Below the pieces are notes generated by a model. That model did no database searches and was not told the DNA's origin. It saw only the letters and a program-made list of their open reading frames with translations. A DNA stretch of 64,000 bases from Cynocephalus volans. Its lineage: Eukaryota; Chordata; Mammalia; Dermoptera; Cynocephalidae. Made by a program: the position numbers and the translations under genes. Shown here one piece after another: positions 30,132 through 42,493 of the stretch (the first letter of the stretch is position 1; each line of letters starts with the position of its first letter). The stretch spans positions 26,387,577 through 26,451,576 of the forward strand of contig NC_084462.1 in NCBI RefSeq assembly GCF_027409185.1, in the 5' to 3' direction.

Positions 30132-30780
30132 GTCTCGGATCCGCAGAGAACTGTTCATTGAGGAAATTCAGGCCGGAAGCCAGGGCCAGGCCGGCGCCAG
30201 CGACTCGCCGTCGGCCCGAAGCGGCCGGGCAGCGCCCAGCTCGGAGGGCGACAGCTGCGACGGCGTGGAGGCCGCCGAGGGCCCGGGCGCCGCCGAAGCC
30301 GAGGAGTCGGGCGGCCCTGCGGCCGCCGCCAAGTCTCAGGGAGGGCCGGTCGAAGCGGAGCGCGAGGAGGCGCCGCGGCCGGCGGAGAAGGCGGAGCCGC
30401 CGCCCTCGGGGACCCCAGGCTCGGACGACGCTGACGACCGGGGCCGGCCCGGGCCACCCGCCGAGGCCCCCGCCGACGACGGCCCGGGGCCCGTGCCAAA
30501 CCCCGCCACCGCGCCTGCGGCCGGGGAGGACGCCGCTACCTCAGCCGCCCCGCCCGGGGAGGGCGCCCCGAGGAGTTCCGCGTCTCCCAGCACCAGCGCG
30601 CCCGCGCCCGCCCGCAGGCCCAGCTCGCTGCAGAGCCTCTTCGGCCTCCCCGAGGCGGCGGGCGCCCGGGACTCGCGGGACAACCCCTTGAGGAAGAAGA
30701 AGGCCGCGAACTTGAACAGCATAATCCACCGCCTCGAGAAGGCCGCCAGCCGGGAGGAGCCCATCGAATGGGAGTTCTGA
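30132..30780 (+). CDS. CUX1: CUX1 terminal coding exon: end of homeodomain and C-terminal domain
   Basis: Acceptor ctcgtag|gtctcgg; the first base completes the split Arg codon. 215 further residues follow, then TGA at 30,778-30,780. [15 protein letters not shown] finishes homeodomain helix 3. Next comes a low-complexity stretch rich in Ala, Pro, Glu and Gly (about residues 20-165), known in CUX1 as a repression region that recruits deacetylases. The conserved end follows: [12 protein letters not shown], then [19 protein letters not shown], closing with REEPIEWEF. This ending separates CUX1 from CUX2. The low-complexity part differs in length from the human protein as I remember it, which is expected for such sequence. 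No frame break. Confidence 0.97.
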
Positions 30781-30845
30781 GGGCGCCGCCCGCCCGCCCC
30801 AGCCGGCTGAGCAGCTCCGTGCGGCTCCGTCCCGCTCCGCTCCGC

Positions 30846-30905
30846 GCCGGAGTCTCAAGGGGCCGGGCGGAGTCTCGTGGGGCTGGGCGGAGTCTCGCGG
30901 GCAGG
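30846..30905 (+). repeat. 20-bp tandem triplicate after the CUX1 stop
   Basis: Three units carry agtctc at 30,851, 30,871 and 30,891, an exact 20-bp period. Units two and three share ggcggagtctcg and are closer to each other than to unit one. It is G/C-rich and within the 3' UTR. Confidence 0.85.
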
Positions 30906-33517
30906 GGCGGCGCCGACTCTAGCACGGACCGAGTTGCGCACTTACCGCCCTGCGGGCCACAGGGCAAAATCGCCATAGGCCAAGGTGCATATAGAAACAA
31001 AGGAGCATTAAGCCCAATCTATGTCGTGTTTTCAAGGAAGAAAACGGAAATGTGTAGTCGAGCTTTTTTGTACCCTGAAGTGTTTTTTTTATTGCCCTAA
31101 GTGGTTTCCACAGGTTCTGGAATAACTCTTACAGCTTTGCCTTGCGCCCTCCTCTTTCGTGTGGGCTTAAAAAAAAATCAAACCCACATATTAAAAGGGG
31201 GCTTTTTATCTGCCATCTAATGGCTTCAGAGCGATAATACACTATTATCTTCTTAAACCAGGAAAAAGGGGGGGGGAGATTTTTCAGAAAAAAAAATTTA
31301 AAAAGAAAGTTTTTGTAGCTGTTCAGTTGCCACTAAGAGATTGCACAGTCAAACCGACTCTAAACACACTAGTTTGGATTCCTAAATATTTTCAAGAAAA
31401 GAATCTTCTCGTTTGAAACTTTGAATTAAAATAAAACACATTTACTCCACATATTTTTTAACAAAAAGAAAAGTCACATCAGGAAAATATCTGATTTTGT
31501 GGTAGCTGGCGTAGTGTTTTCTTGTAAGTGAATAGAATTCTGACATGTAGTGCACATTGATCCATAGCTTTAACTGACTCTGGGCTTTTGCTGACCAGGG
31601 TTTGTTTAATACACTCCATTCTAGGCCAAATCAGGACAAAAAGAAAAGATCCGAATCTAGGTATTTTATAATCTGCTTTTTAACCTCTAACCGCAGAGCA
31701 CGCTGATCAGACCTCATATCTCGGAGGTTTAGGAGACAAGTTAGAACTGTAGCATGTACACGTTCATTTTGTTTAATTTATGGTGTCTACGTCTGTGTTC
31801 GTGCGTCTGCACGTCTGCGAGCATTGAAAGGAGGAAAGAGTAGGCCGGCAAGGTCACAGCAGGCAGTTCTGGGGCCAGATGGTCCCCGGCCCATGTAGAC
31901 AGCAGTCTACAGGTCTTTCCTTGGCACAGAAGGCACCTCACCTCACACCACTCTCCTGGGCGCCTGATGGACTGAGTCCTCCCAGGGGAAGAGGCTCCCT
32001 GGGCCTGGGCAGGGCTCGCACGCACTCTCTCTTTCTCTTTCTTCCCACCACAAGCACTGATGACCCTGATGAACTCGTGGGAAGCCTCCTTCCCTGCAGA
32101 AGAGAGAACGTGGCAGTCTGGGCTCCGCTCCCACCCCCGTAGAGATGGCCCAAACTCACACCAAAACGTTGATGCTCTTCACTTCCAGACCAGACCATTT
32201 GCCCTTCATTCATTTCTCCTCTTGGAAAGTTCTTTTATGCACAGTTTAGGGCAGTCTAAGTATAAATCAGAAGTCTAACTTGTCTCTGATTCCTCCTGTT
32301 GTCTATGTGTATATGCGTGAGAATAGAGGTGGGTGAGCGTGTGCGTGTGTGCGTGTGTGCAATTTTATACGTCTGTGTATTTTCTTAAGTACCTGTGCAC
32401 ACATAGAGTGCATTACTGCCACCTTTTTTCAATAAGCTGTTTTATCAGTTATGGCTTCTACAAGTTTGCTAATTTAGACTCCTTTATTGCCATATCTTTA
32501 AACTAACAATAGATGATTTCGGTATATATATATATTTTTTTTTTGCTTATTTATAGGTGCTGTATTTTATTATCTGATTGTTAGGAAGGGATGAAAGGGG
32601 CAAATATTCTTTAGAGGGATAGACTGCCGGCAGTATTGGGTATAATTTACAAGATGTAGTTGTCATACTGTATATTACTGATTGAAAACTTTTTGACCGT
32701 ATTGTGTATCATTGGAACCTTTGTCTTAGGTCAACATCTTTGGATGACATTTTAATGGTGCATTCATTATTTCTTAAGTTTAATTAATATTACTTTTTTT
32801 GATTTGGGGGGGTGGGAGGGAGTTATAATTTTAAATGTATGCTCCCGCTATCACACCTCAGTGTGCTTGTTATTAATTAACTTGTAGGACTTTGACTGTA
32901 AGATGTGAAACCACATTTCTTGCATGATGTTTTAGAAATTATGTATTTCATTTACAGTCTTTTAACCTGCAACTGCAGCACTTAGTTCAAATTTTCACAA
33001 ATTTGTGTCACGACACTAAAGACAATGCCTTTTCATGAATAAGAAGTTTTCAGAAGGCTCTAGGAGGCTGGGAGGCAGGCCGTTTGTCTTTTGATGGTTG
33101 CATCATTTCTGAACTTGAAATCTGGTTCAGTGAGAAAAGAATCCAAAATGGAGGAGCTTTAAGGGGAAATGGATTAACATCTGGCTCGATGCAGGTGCAT
33201 TAAGAAGAGCAAGTTCACAGCAGTGGCCCTTAGGACAGTGAGCAGCAGAGCCGCTGACAGTACTGTGGTGTCCTCTCCTCAAAAACCTTGAGGGACTTTT
33301 GTCACCATGAGTGGTGAATCTCTAAGTACCTAATTTTCATTATAATGCAGAGCAGGGAGTTAGGAAATATTAAGCTAGTGTTTTAGTTTTAAAGGCATGA
33401 CTGTTATTTACAAAGGTGTTAAGTCTAAGGAAGTTGAAAAGTATAGATTTGTCCATCCTAGTAGCCAAATAGTAACAGTCTAAAACAGCCACTTTGGCTC
33501 TTCCAAGCAATTCAGTC

Positions 33518-33543
33518 TTTTTTTTTTTTTTTTTTTTTTTTTT
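33518..33543. repeat. T26 homopolymer in CUX1 3' UTR
   Basis: Uninterrupted run of 26 T. A similar T23 run is at 37,320-37,342. Neither is beside a recognisable SINE or retrocopy, so they appear to be simple tracts of the transcript itself. Confidence 0.95.
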
Positions 33544-36500
33544 AGTTTTTAACTAGGTTGTTGTTGGTTACCATTCTGTCTTTTTTGCCAGATTTATAAT
33601 CTGGGTGCTCGATACAATCAGTTGGTTAAATTTTGCTTGCAGGTCTGTGTTTGTATTTTTTCTCTATTATTTATTTTTTTATTGAGATCCCAACCTTTTG
33701 ATCTTTTGTGTTAAGTTGTCACTGTCTGTAATACTTCTAAGAGCTGCCACTAAATAACATAAAAACCTGTGGAGGGGGGAGCATCCCTCTCCTCGTGGGG
33801 CCCCTCAGTTTGAGTCAAAGGGTTGCTCTTTCATCTTGATAAGCAATATCCAAGTGCCTTGAACAGCGTCCCCTCCGCGCGGTTTACCTTCAGCTGGCTG
33901 GCATTCCAAGCAGTAGCTCCCACAGGCAGCCGACCCTCCTCTTCTTTATGCTCTATCAGTTTAAAAAGCTGATTTGTACCTCTCCCCTGGGAGAAACGGT
34001 TCCATATAAAACACTAACACTTAATTACAAGCTCCATTATACCATTTTAAATGGTTTCTTTTTGTTAATTGGAGGCAGTGTTCATAACTTAAGGTTTCTG
34101 CCATTACTTAGCTGGCTAAGTGGAGGCTCAACATAAAATCAGTGTTTGCATTTAGCCTCTTGACCCTTGGTTCCTGTCCAAGTTCCTTTGTGGTATCCAA
34201 GGTGGCAGGTGTGTAGACTCTGTGCTGGACCCTTGCCCACTCACTTCCACCCCAGAAAAGAGAGTCCTCTGCCCCCGCCTAGCTCCCAGAACTTCTGGAT
34301 CAGTCAAGATGTCTGTGATTTCTGTTCACCAGACCTCTCTTCTTTAGATAGGATTATCACAGCTATTTAGCTCTGCTCAATTATTCTCCTAGCCAACCTG
34401 CCCCAGGATGCAGGCTTGGGAGAAGTCACCAAGAAGTGCCAGGATCGTGACTCATAGGACTACTATCAAACCACAACACTCTGCCTGTGAAAGTAATTGG
34501 GGCAAAAAAGAACAGTTCACAGGCTCCCTGGGGTAGTTCCCTGACCTTCCAAAGCACAAATGCCTCCCTGCCCAGTTTCCTCCTGTCGGCATCTTTGTTT
34601 TCTCCCCATTTAAAAATCATCCTGCCCCATGTGGACGTTTAGGTCTGCTGGCTGGTGGTTCAGGCCCAGAGTGCAACAGAGCTCTGGATTTAAGTATTCC
34701 TCTGTGCTCTCTTTCTGGCCATGAGAGGCCTGTCCACTCACCATCCCCCAGGCCCAGATGGCCAGTTCTCATACCCCGCCTACCTGCATCAGTTGTTCAG
34801 CTCACAAGCAAACCAACCAAGAGGCAGGTGGTACTCTAACTTGCAGGGATAGCTGTGGGTGTCGGTGACTGCCCTAAGATCATGCAGCAGACATGGGGAC
34901 GAGAGACACAAGATGAGCTCAGTCAGAGGCAGGTGCCTTCCCGACTAAGGTTGGACTGGATTTCTTTGTTCCTTCTGAACTCGTGTCCTTTTGTACAGGA
35001 GTGATCGATGAACTCTGTTCACATTCTATGCAATGTTTTTCATTCCTCTGATTTTAGAAAAATCTCACTGAAAAATATCAGAGGAGCTGGGGGGAAGATA
35101 TGCATGTCCTTCTGGGATCAGCACAAAGTAGAGTGATTGGTGACCTACTGTATCTTGAGCTGAGGGACGACAGCCTTTGCCTTAAATGCACTATGACAGG
35201 TGCCTCAATAGGCCAATAAAAACAAAAGTCTGCCCTTGGTCATTCCCAGGCCCGCCTTGCTAAGGCCAGGAAGCCAGCTGTGCAAGGGAAATGTGGCAGC
35301 GCTAAGGTCCAGGAGTGTGGCTAGCGTGGTGGGCTGCTCACTGGCTACGTAACTTCAGCCTGGAGGCTTGGCTCCCGCTGTGCTGCAGGGAGGCCCCCGT
35401 CCCTCCCTGGGTGTCCCCCCTCGTCTTCACACTCACATTTGCCCCTTCTACCTCACTAACCTGTGCTCTCCACCGATGTCACTCCTCAGAACCACACCCC
35501 TCGCAACTGAGGCAAGTGGGCCAGGCGGGAGTGAAAAAGCCGCAAGCGTGGCAGACTTGAGGACATCTGGGCTGGTGGGCGGGCTTTTGTCTCGATTCTT
35601 CAGTAAGCACAACGTGGACAGACAGCTGTGCTCTGCAAGGCACATGGATTTTTCTCTTGACTTCCACCTGCTCCTAGAGCTCCAGCAGCTGTTTCCTTTG
35701 CGGTCAGGGGGCGGTCTCAGGCCTCAGAGGGCCTTGTCTTTGGTCTGCCTTTGCTTTCTGCTCATTCCCGCTCAGCTGTTATGATCCGTCACAGCCATTT
35801 CCCTGGCCCTGGACCCACCCACAACATCTCCATAGGAGGACGCTTCCCCAGGAACTCTGTAGCTGTCCAGTATCTGTTGTCTCAGGCACTGGGGGTCAGG
35901 ATTAAGGCTTCACTGTGAGCTCTCCTGTGCCAATGTCAAACATCCCCGGGACAGGAAAGGATATATGGGCTTCTCCAGCCTACACGCCCAGGCTTCAGTC
36001 TCATGGCCCTTTCTTCCCAAAAGAATATACCAGTTTCCATCCAGTGCCAAAGAAAGCCAGCTCCCAGTGTGGCTGGTTGGATGTGCGTCCACCTGCTGTG
36101 GTGACCAAAGTGTTCTGATGCAGAGAATTTGGAAGTGGGGGCCTCAGGATTTGTGTCATCATCATGTGCTTGGGCATTTAGCAGGAAAAGCTCACATTTA
36201 GAGTCCCCCCATGCATCTACGGTTTCATTTGAGTCTTGACAACAAACATTAGGGAAGCCTTTGTGACTAACAGAGCAGGGTTCGTGCCCTAAGTGGCAAG
36301 GTGGTGGCCTGGAACTCTAACAAGGTTCAGTTCACCTCCTGGGTTTTGAATGCCAGTGTGACCAGCACATTTGCATGCTAAGAGAATGGCTTGATTTGAC
36401 AATATTGTTTCCATTCCTTTGAGGCTTTGCCTTTTTGTAGATGAAAACTAACGGGGGGAAAAGGAAAACAAGTTCCCAATTAAAGTTCCAGAAAGATCCA

Positions 36501-39255
36501 GCCTGTGAAACCCTTAAAAGATGGGCTGAAAGCCAAGGCCAAAACCCTCAGGACGGAAGGGGAAGGGTTGCAGGGAGCAGCAAACAGCATAAAATGAGCC
36601 CCCAGCCCAGAGTCTTCCCAACCCCAGAGGCCCCAGCAGCCTGCGCTCCCTGTGTCTGGTCAAGAGCACAAGGAAATGTGATTTCCTCCTGTCTGCCCCT
36701 CTTCCAGGATCTTTCCCCTCCTGCCCAGGCCACAACCACTGCCCTTCCACCGCCAGCCCCCTCCAAAGATACCATGTCCACACCGTCAGTGGCATCGTCT
36801 CGAGTTTTCATTTTTGGATGAAGTGACATTTAGCTTTAACAAGACATTTCCAAAGCGCCTAGTCTGCTCCAAAATGCTAACTTTCAAAGTTGGGCATTGT
36901 AGGCGATGAATCCTGAAAAAAGGCTGGTGAGAGAAAGGCTATGCAGAAATGTGCACATCCCCATCCCCCTGTTACTAAACTCGTAAAATGCCTTTGAGTT
37001 GCTTTTTGTGGGTCACATTAGTTTATTCAATAATGTTAAGAAGTATAGTCTGCGTTACTGTAATTTCTGTAGTGCTTAGGCTTTAATTTCTTCCACAAAA
37101 TATGCTGTATGCTATGTATCAAGCTTTCTGTGATCAGAAAGGAAAGGTGCCTTATATCCCAATGTCACGGCTACATCTCTATGGAAAATAGTCAGAAGCA
37201 CAGTATGTATGTATGGGAGCACCGAGGCTTCCATTGGTGAAACAAGACACCGTTTGGCAAGATGCATGGAAGTGGCACGGGGCTGCTTTTGTTTTATAAT
37301 TCCTTTTCCCCTCTTTGTCTTTTTTTTTTTTTTTTTTTTTTTGTAGTTTGCTTTAAACAGAAAGCACTTAAATAGATGACTGTGTAAAAGCTCTGTGCAA
37401 TAGAAGTCATTTTTCTCCATTTTTAAAAGATAGGGTATTGCACACCAAATGAACTCAAAGTAAGCTTTAGACCAGGACGATTCAGGTTGTGGGTGAGTCT
37501 GTTCGCTGTAGTTCTGTTTGTTCATGAACCGAAGGGAAAACCGGCCTTCCCCATCCCCTCCAGGCTCTCAGCCTGCCTCTCGCTGGACCACGGAGCTGGG
37601 CCTGCAGGACCCACGAGCTCGGGCCGCACAGCTGGCCTGGTGTGGCTGCGTGGGGGTGTCTGTGATTCCGCAGCTGAGAACCTTCCTGAGTGTCTGAGAC
37701 CACAGTCGTCCCTTCCAGCACGTACCCTTGTCTTGTTGAGGTGAACTGACTGCTACTGACCTGCCAGTATGTGTGAGGATGCTGATAAAAGGGTGTTTCC
37801 TTGAGGAAAAAAAATTATTTCTATCCTCTTCTATTTATTATTAGGTTAATCATTTAAGTACTTATCAGGAGTGTGTTGTTGTTTTGTGTTGTTGTTATAA
37901 ATGCTTTTTTCCTGTCACTCCAGTGGTTACTGTCCTCTGCCTTGTCCCCCGCCCCCCACCCCAAGATCTGAAGAGTCTGGGGAATTGATTGGGGGGCACA
38001 GGGGGCTTCTCCAGCAGAATTGGACACCTGTCTCCAGAGTAGCCACTCAAAAACTGGTAGTCTGTATATGTCTAACTTTTTAAGTGAGAGTTTATGAACA
38101 AAAATCCAATGTCAGGAAGTGCTGAGTTGAAGACCACTTGCATGAGGAGCTGCAGAGGAAACTTAGGGAAGCCAAATTCAGTTCCCCAAAGCCTCCTAGA
38201 GCCTCTGGTAAGACTTCTGGGTTCATGAAGTTTGGGTGAGCCCTGGTCAGAGAGGGTGCGGTGGCCTGGCAAGACCATCACTTCAAGTGAGAGACGAGGT
38301 TCTCGCCAGGCCCACAGGGTTGATGTGTTTGGGTTGGTTTTTGTTGTTTTCCTTGCATACAAAGTTGGTCAAAACCATCTTGCTAAGCAACAGTGTTTCT
38401 TAGTACCAGCTGTGGCTTGAGGACTCACACCTAGGAGGTCATGGGGGCTCTTTCCCCTTTGATGTGGTTCCATGTGGCAGAAAGGTTAGATGAGGAGGAA
38501 TCTTTCTGTGGCTAGAAGCACAGCCAACAGGACACCCATTCGCTTGCAGATCGGGTGCCAGGGTGAGGTGGGCCCAGCAGCACGAAGCTCACCCCCGGCC
38601 TAGGCAGGACCCCTGCCTCCACTCCCAGGGGGCCTGCCCCCCACGCCCACTTGGCAAAGCACCTCCCTCTGTGCCATGACTTTTCCCCTTCTCTGAAATT
38701 GTTGGGGGTCCTGGTTTTGTTCTTGTCTCTTTGAAAGAAAGCCCTCCAATGAAATAATTGCCCCCCATCCCCCCAAAGGGTTTTCGTTTTTCTCTGATTA
38801 GTCTATGCATTTCTCTCTCTCAAACCGTTTTCTGCCTCTTTCCTTGAGAAAACGGGCCTCTCATGTCCCGCCATCTGAGACCCCTCAGAAAATGCTGTAC
38901 ATTTTGGAGATGTGAGAATCCCTTCAAAATTCTTAAAGCATTTGGGAATAGCTTGTTTATAAAAGTGGAAAGAAAAAAAAAAAAAAGGTGGTTTCCCCAC
39001 ATCCCTTTCCATTGAGTGAGAGACCTGGCTCTCTGCGCGTGCAATAACTACTCGTCCTGCGAGCGGGCGCCGGTCCCTGTCCTGACTACTAACAGCACAA
39101 GGCGCGCTCGCAGAGTGGCGGCTTCTCCGGACGCTCTCAGTAAGCTCAGCTACCCGGTGCATCGTGGTGTCTCACCTGTCAGCAGTATTTTATATTTTCT
39201 GTAACGCACTAAGTCTTAGATGTTTTTAGAGCTCGTTTGTTAACACAATCACAGA

Positions 39256-39317
39256 TTTTTTTTTTTTTTTTTAATTCTCACGGAGACCCAATTGACCAAA
39301 AAAAAAAAAAAAAAAAA
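39256..39317 (+). repeat. T17 ... A20 complementary tracts
   Basis: T17 at 39,256-39,272 and A20 at 39,298-39,317, separated by 25 bases. In the RNA they can pair as a long A-U stem close to the 3' end of the CUX1 message. Confidence 0.95.
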
Positions 39318-39619
39318 GTCATTTTTGTACGAATAGCTTTGAGAAGCCTCTGTTGTGTTGCCGTGACTCATCTCTGATACCATTTTATTTCTTGCTATTT
39401 GTTTTCCACATTAAGAGTCAAAGTTGATCTGGCTGGCACAGGGGTGGGGGAGGCACCCGTCGGCCCCTTGGCGTCGGCCCCTCTGTCTCGGTTAGCCATA
39501 CGATGTTTGTTCTCAGCACTGTACAACGGTCCCTATATGATATGGAGAAGCAATATCACTGTATGAAACTCACACCATGTATTATTATTATTCACTAGCA
39601 CCCTAGGTGTGATAATTGA

Positions 39620-39625
39620 AGTAAA
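39620..39625 (+). terminator. CUX1: Probable CUX1 poly(A) signal (AGTAAA)
   Basis: AGTAAA is a known functional variant of AATAAA. It is followed by 'tatcttttatacaaacacaag' and then a GT-rich stretch (tgtgtgggttgttttt from about 39,649), the usual downstream element. Cleavage would fall at about 39,640. The distance from the stop agrees with the long CUX1 mRNA. Confidence 0.7.
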
Positions 39626-42297
39626 TATCTTTTATACAAACACAAGAATGTGTGGGTTGTTTTTATTTAAAGTGCTCTGGCCTGAGGAAAAGCAGCAAAC
39701 ACTTGCATTCTGGGTCCAAACAGCATGTCAAGAATTGCCACTCTAGAGGTAGCTGTCCCTCCACCACCCAGTGCTTCCGCAGTGTGAGGACAGGCGTCAG
39801 CAGACCTGGGGATTTGGGCACTGACAGGCTTCCCCCTCGGTTTTTCGTTGCATGAGGATGGTGGCCCGCAGTGCTGACTACAGCACTGGGCTGATGGAAG
39901 CAGCCCCGAAAATGGGGCTTGGGTGACCAGGGCCACCGCCTCAGCTGAGCAGCCCATACCTGGCCAGTGGCCTGGCCTCAGCCTGCTCTGCAGGGGATCT
40001 CACTTTGTCTGTGACTCCTGGTGTGAAGAAGTACAAGCCAAGGGCACCGGTTAACACTGGCAAGTGAGTGGGATGAGGAAGGAGGGCACAGTGGCTTGCA
40101 GGTTTCTGGAATGACGGGGCTCTGGGAAGGGGCCTCTTTGCGGCCGTCGCTGGGGCTGGTGAGGGAGAGCTCTGCAGAGCTGGCTGCTAGGCTGCTCCAT
40201 GCACTTGTAACTCTGAGGATGTTGCTCGTCTTGAGACCTGCTAGGTTGGAAAAAAATTGCCATCCACTCTGATGTGTGACTAGTTGGGGGTGTGGGAGAT
40301 GATTTGGTTGTGCATTAATTGGGAAATTTCAGAATGTGAAGCTTCCACGTGTGATACAGAGCGTGAGCCTCTCTCCAATTCAAACTGGATTCCATCGTCC
40401 CTCCAGTGGGAGACCCCAGAGCATGGGATGGAGCCTTGCACCAGTGCCGGGTGTCCCTGGCAGCCTCGTGTCTCACCCAGTCACTCAGGGACAAGGGCCT
40501 TTCTAGAGTTGCTCCCAGCAGCCCTCTCAGATGGGAGAAATTTGCGTAAACCATAAGGTCTCTGCCAGTTTGCCATTTGACAGACTTGAGTCTAACTCTG
40601 CTAACTTTTCTGTTTGCTAGTTTAAGGTATGCCCCTACTTTTTAAAGATCTGTTAACTAAAGTAAAATATAAAATGTAAAAAAAAAAAAAACTCCACTTA
40701 GGGCAAAGTCTTTTTACCCAGAAAGTCTCCCCAAGTGCTTTTAAGTATGATTTAATTAAGCAAAACTGCAGCTGCACATGGTTTTGAGGGGCTGGCTCTG
40801 TTTCTGTAAACTGCCAGTTCCGCAGGCAGAAAAGGGAGCAGGTTTCATGCCCTGACTGCAGCGGGCAATGCCCCCACTCCAGGCAGCTCACTCCCCCTCC
40901 CCGCACTCAGCCCTTCTCCCCTCCCCACAGTGTAGTGGGGCTGAACGAAACGATGCGCCTTGTTCCAGGCTCTGCGGACCCAGTTGGAGATAGACAGGGT
41001 GACTCGTGTGATGATAAAACGTAATGAGCCCGTGAGTCGTCGCAGGGATGCTGTCTGCTTGTGCGGAAAAGGACCTCCGAGGGGCTGCCTTGGGGCACAT
41101 TGTTACTTCCCCCATGGCCCTAGCAGGCCAGCTTTGGGGACACGCAGCTTGCTGGTCTCTGCTGCTCGACATTGGTTCCTGTAAGGTAGCAGAGGCCTGG
41201 GCCCACATGTGGGGAGCCAGCCTGGGAACTCGGGGGGCTCCTGAGAACTGTGTGCTGTTGACGGGGGTCCTGGCCAGCAGGCCACTGATCTGAGTCTGAC
41301 CCACCCCGTGTGGAGTGATCTGCCTTAGTAGAAATCGAGGACAGCCTGTGCCTAGTCTTGGACAGGCATTTCTTAAATTTCTGCCTTTTCTAAAAGACTC
41401 AGCCTCTCAGAATGTCAATAGGAAGGGCCTTCTTTTTTTTCCCAAGCAATATTTGTGGACAAGTAATATCAGACTCTTTGTTTGGGGCAGTGGTGGGGGA
41501 TCCAGGGAGTGAGGATTGAGGACCCCCTCAATTGTTGTCCAGGGAGCCATCAGGGCCATCTCTGTGGCCAGGTGGCACTGCACTGCAAGCCCAGCACCTT
41601 CTCTTAGCAGCTGCGACCTTGAGCAGGTCTTAGTGGACACTTTCCCGAAAGAACGAATGAATTCACCTGCCTTGCGCTTCAGTTTCCGTCTCTACTAAGG
41701 GGATCTAAGGATGCGGACTCCCAGGGCCGCTGGGAGGGCTGAGGGATGATGCCTGGGAGCAACCTGGCACAGTGCTGAGTGCATGCTGGTTGCGGTTGTG
41801 GACAAGAGTGTAATTTCCATCGTCTTCTGGTTGTTGGAGCAGCTCCCTCCAGTCAAAGCTGTTTCCACCTTGTGCTTTAGCAGGAGGAACCCCTGACTCA
41901 TGAGCCTGCTTTTGACTCAGTCTGCTGCGAACCAGGCATTCCTGGGGGTCCCCAGAGGACCGGCGGATGCCAGGCCTCGTGTCGCTGCTGGCGAGGCCCG
42001 TGAGGGACTGCCTGGCACACGGACTGGGCAGGAGAGTCCTCAACAGCCCTGGCCCAGGCTGGAATGCTCAAGTCTCTGGGTCCTTGGGTGGCTACAGCTG
42101 CTACCAGCTGGAAGAGAGGACCTTCCCTGTCCTCACTCTCGTGGACAGGGGGCTGTACCTTCCCTGGTAGGTGGTTTCCTCTTTGAGATCCGTTGGATGT
42201 AAGCATCTGTCAAGGCTAACCCCACTCCATTACAGCCAAACCCAGAAGCCTCCTGTGTTTGAGGAGACTAGAGCCCCCAAGAGGCTCTCTGGGGCAG

Positions 42298-42493
42298 CAG
42301 TGTTCGGCTGGGCATGACGTTGCCCCTCAGCACATTTGGCAGTGTCTGGAGACATTTTTGGTTGTCACAACTGGAAGGTGCTACTGGCATCTAGAGAGTA
42401 GAGGCCAGAGACACTACTGAACATCCCGCAGTGCGTGGGACAGCCCCCACCCCAAAGGATGACCCGGCCCCACATGTCAGTGGTGTTGAGGTC
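42298..42493 (+). mobile_element. MER20 DNA transposon (hAT-Charlie)
   Basis: Consensus blocks are in order: 'cacatttggcagtgtctgg', 'agacatttttggttgtcac', 'gtgctactggcatctagaga', 'cagtgcgtgggacagccccc'. This is a near full-length, non-autonomous, ancient eutherian element. MER20 copies are known to carry regulatory sites in some tissues; nothing here shows that this one does. Confidence 0.88.

Larger units (their letters stand above)
30090..30960. promoter_or_regulatory. CUX1: CpG island over the CUX1 terminal coding exon
   Basis: Very high G+C with dense CpG from just before the acceptor to about 180 bp past the stop; flanks are ordinary. It lies inside the gene, not at a promoter. It could mark an internal promoter, or simply reflect the Ala/Pro/Glu-rich coding content. 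Sequence alone does not decide. Confidence 0.7.
30781..39640 (+). other. CUX1: CUX1 long 3' UTR
   Basis: About 8.9 kb from the stop to a probable cleavage site near 39.64 kb, in line with the very long CUX1 mRNA known in mammals. It begins GC-rich with a 20-bp triplicate (30,846-30,905). From about 31.1 to 33.8 kb it becomes AT-rich, with T26 at 33,518-33,543. From about 33.8 to 38.9 kb it is mixed, with T23 at 37,320-37,342 and MIR-like remnants near 34.8-34.95 kb and 36.2-36.33 kb. Possible early poly(A) signals are AATAAA at 31,430 and 35,215. An 8-base miR-122-type seed match lies at 31,611. Facing T17 and A20 tracts lie 320-380 bp before the end. The 3' limit is inferred. Confidence 0.8.

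Noticed and set aside
30077..30691. 205-codon Arg/Pro-rich frame overlapping the CUX1 terminal exon in another plus frame
   Set aside because: It is a shadow of very G/C-rich coding sequence; it starts before the acceptor, has no family likeness, and the CUX1 frame explains the exon fully.
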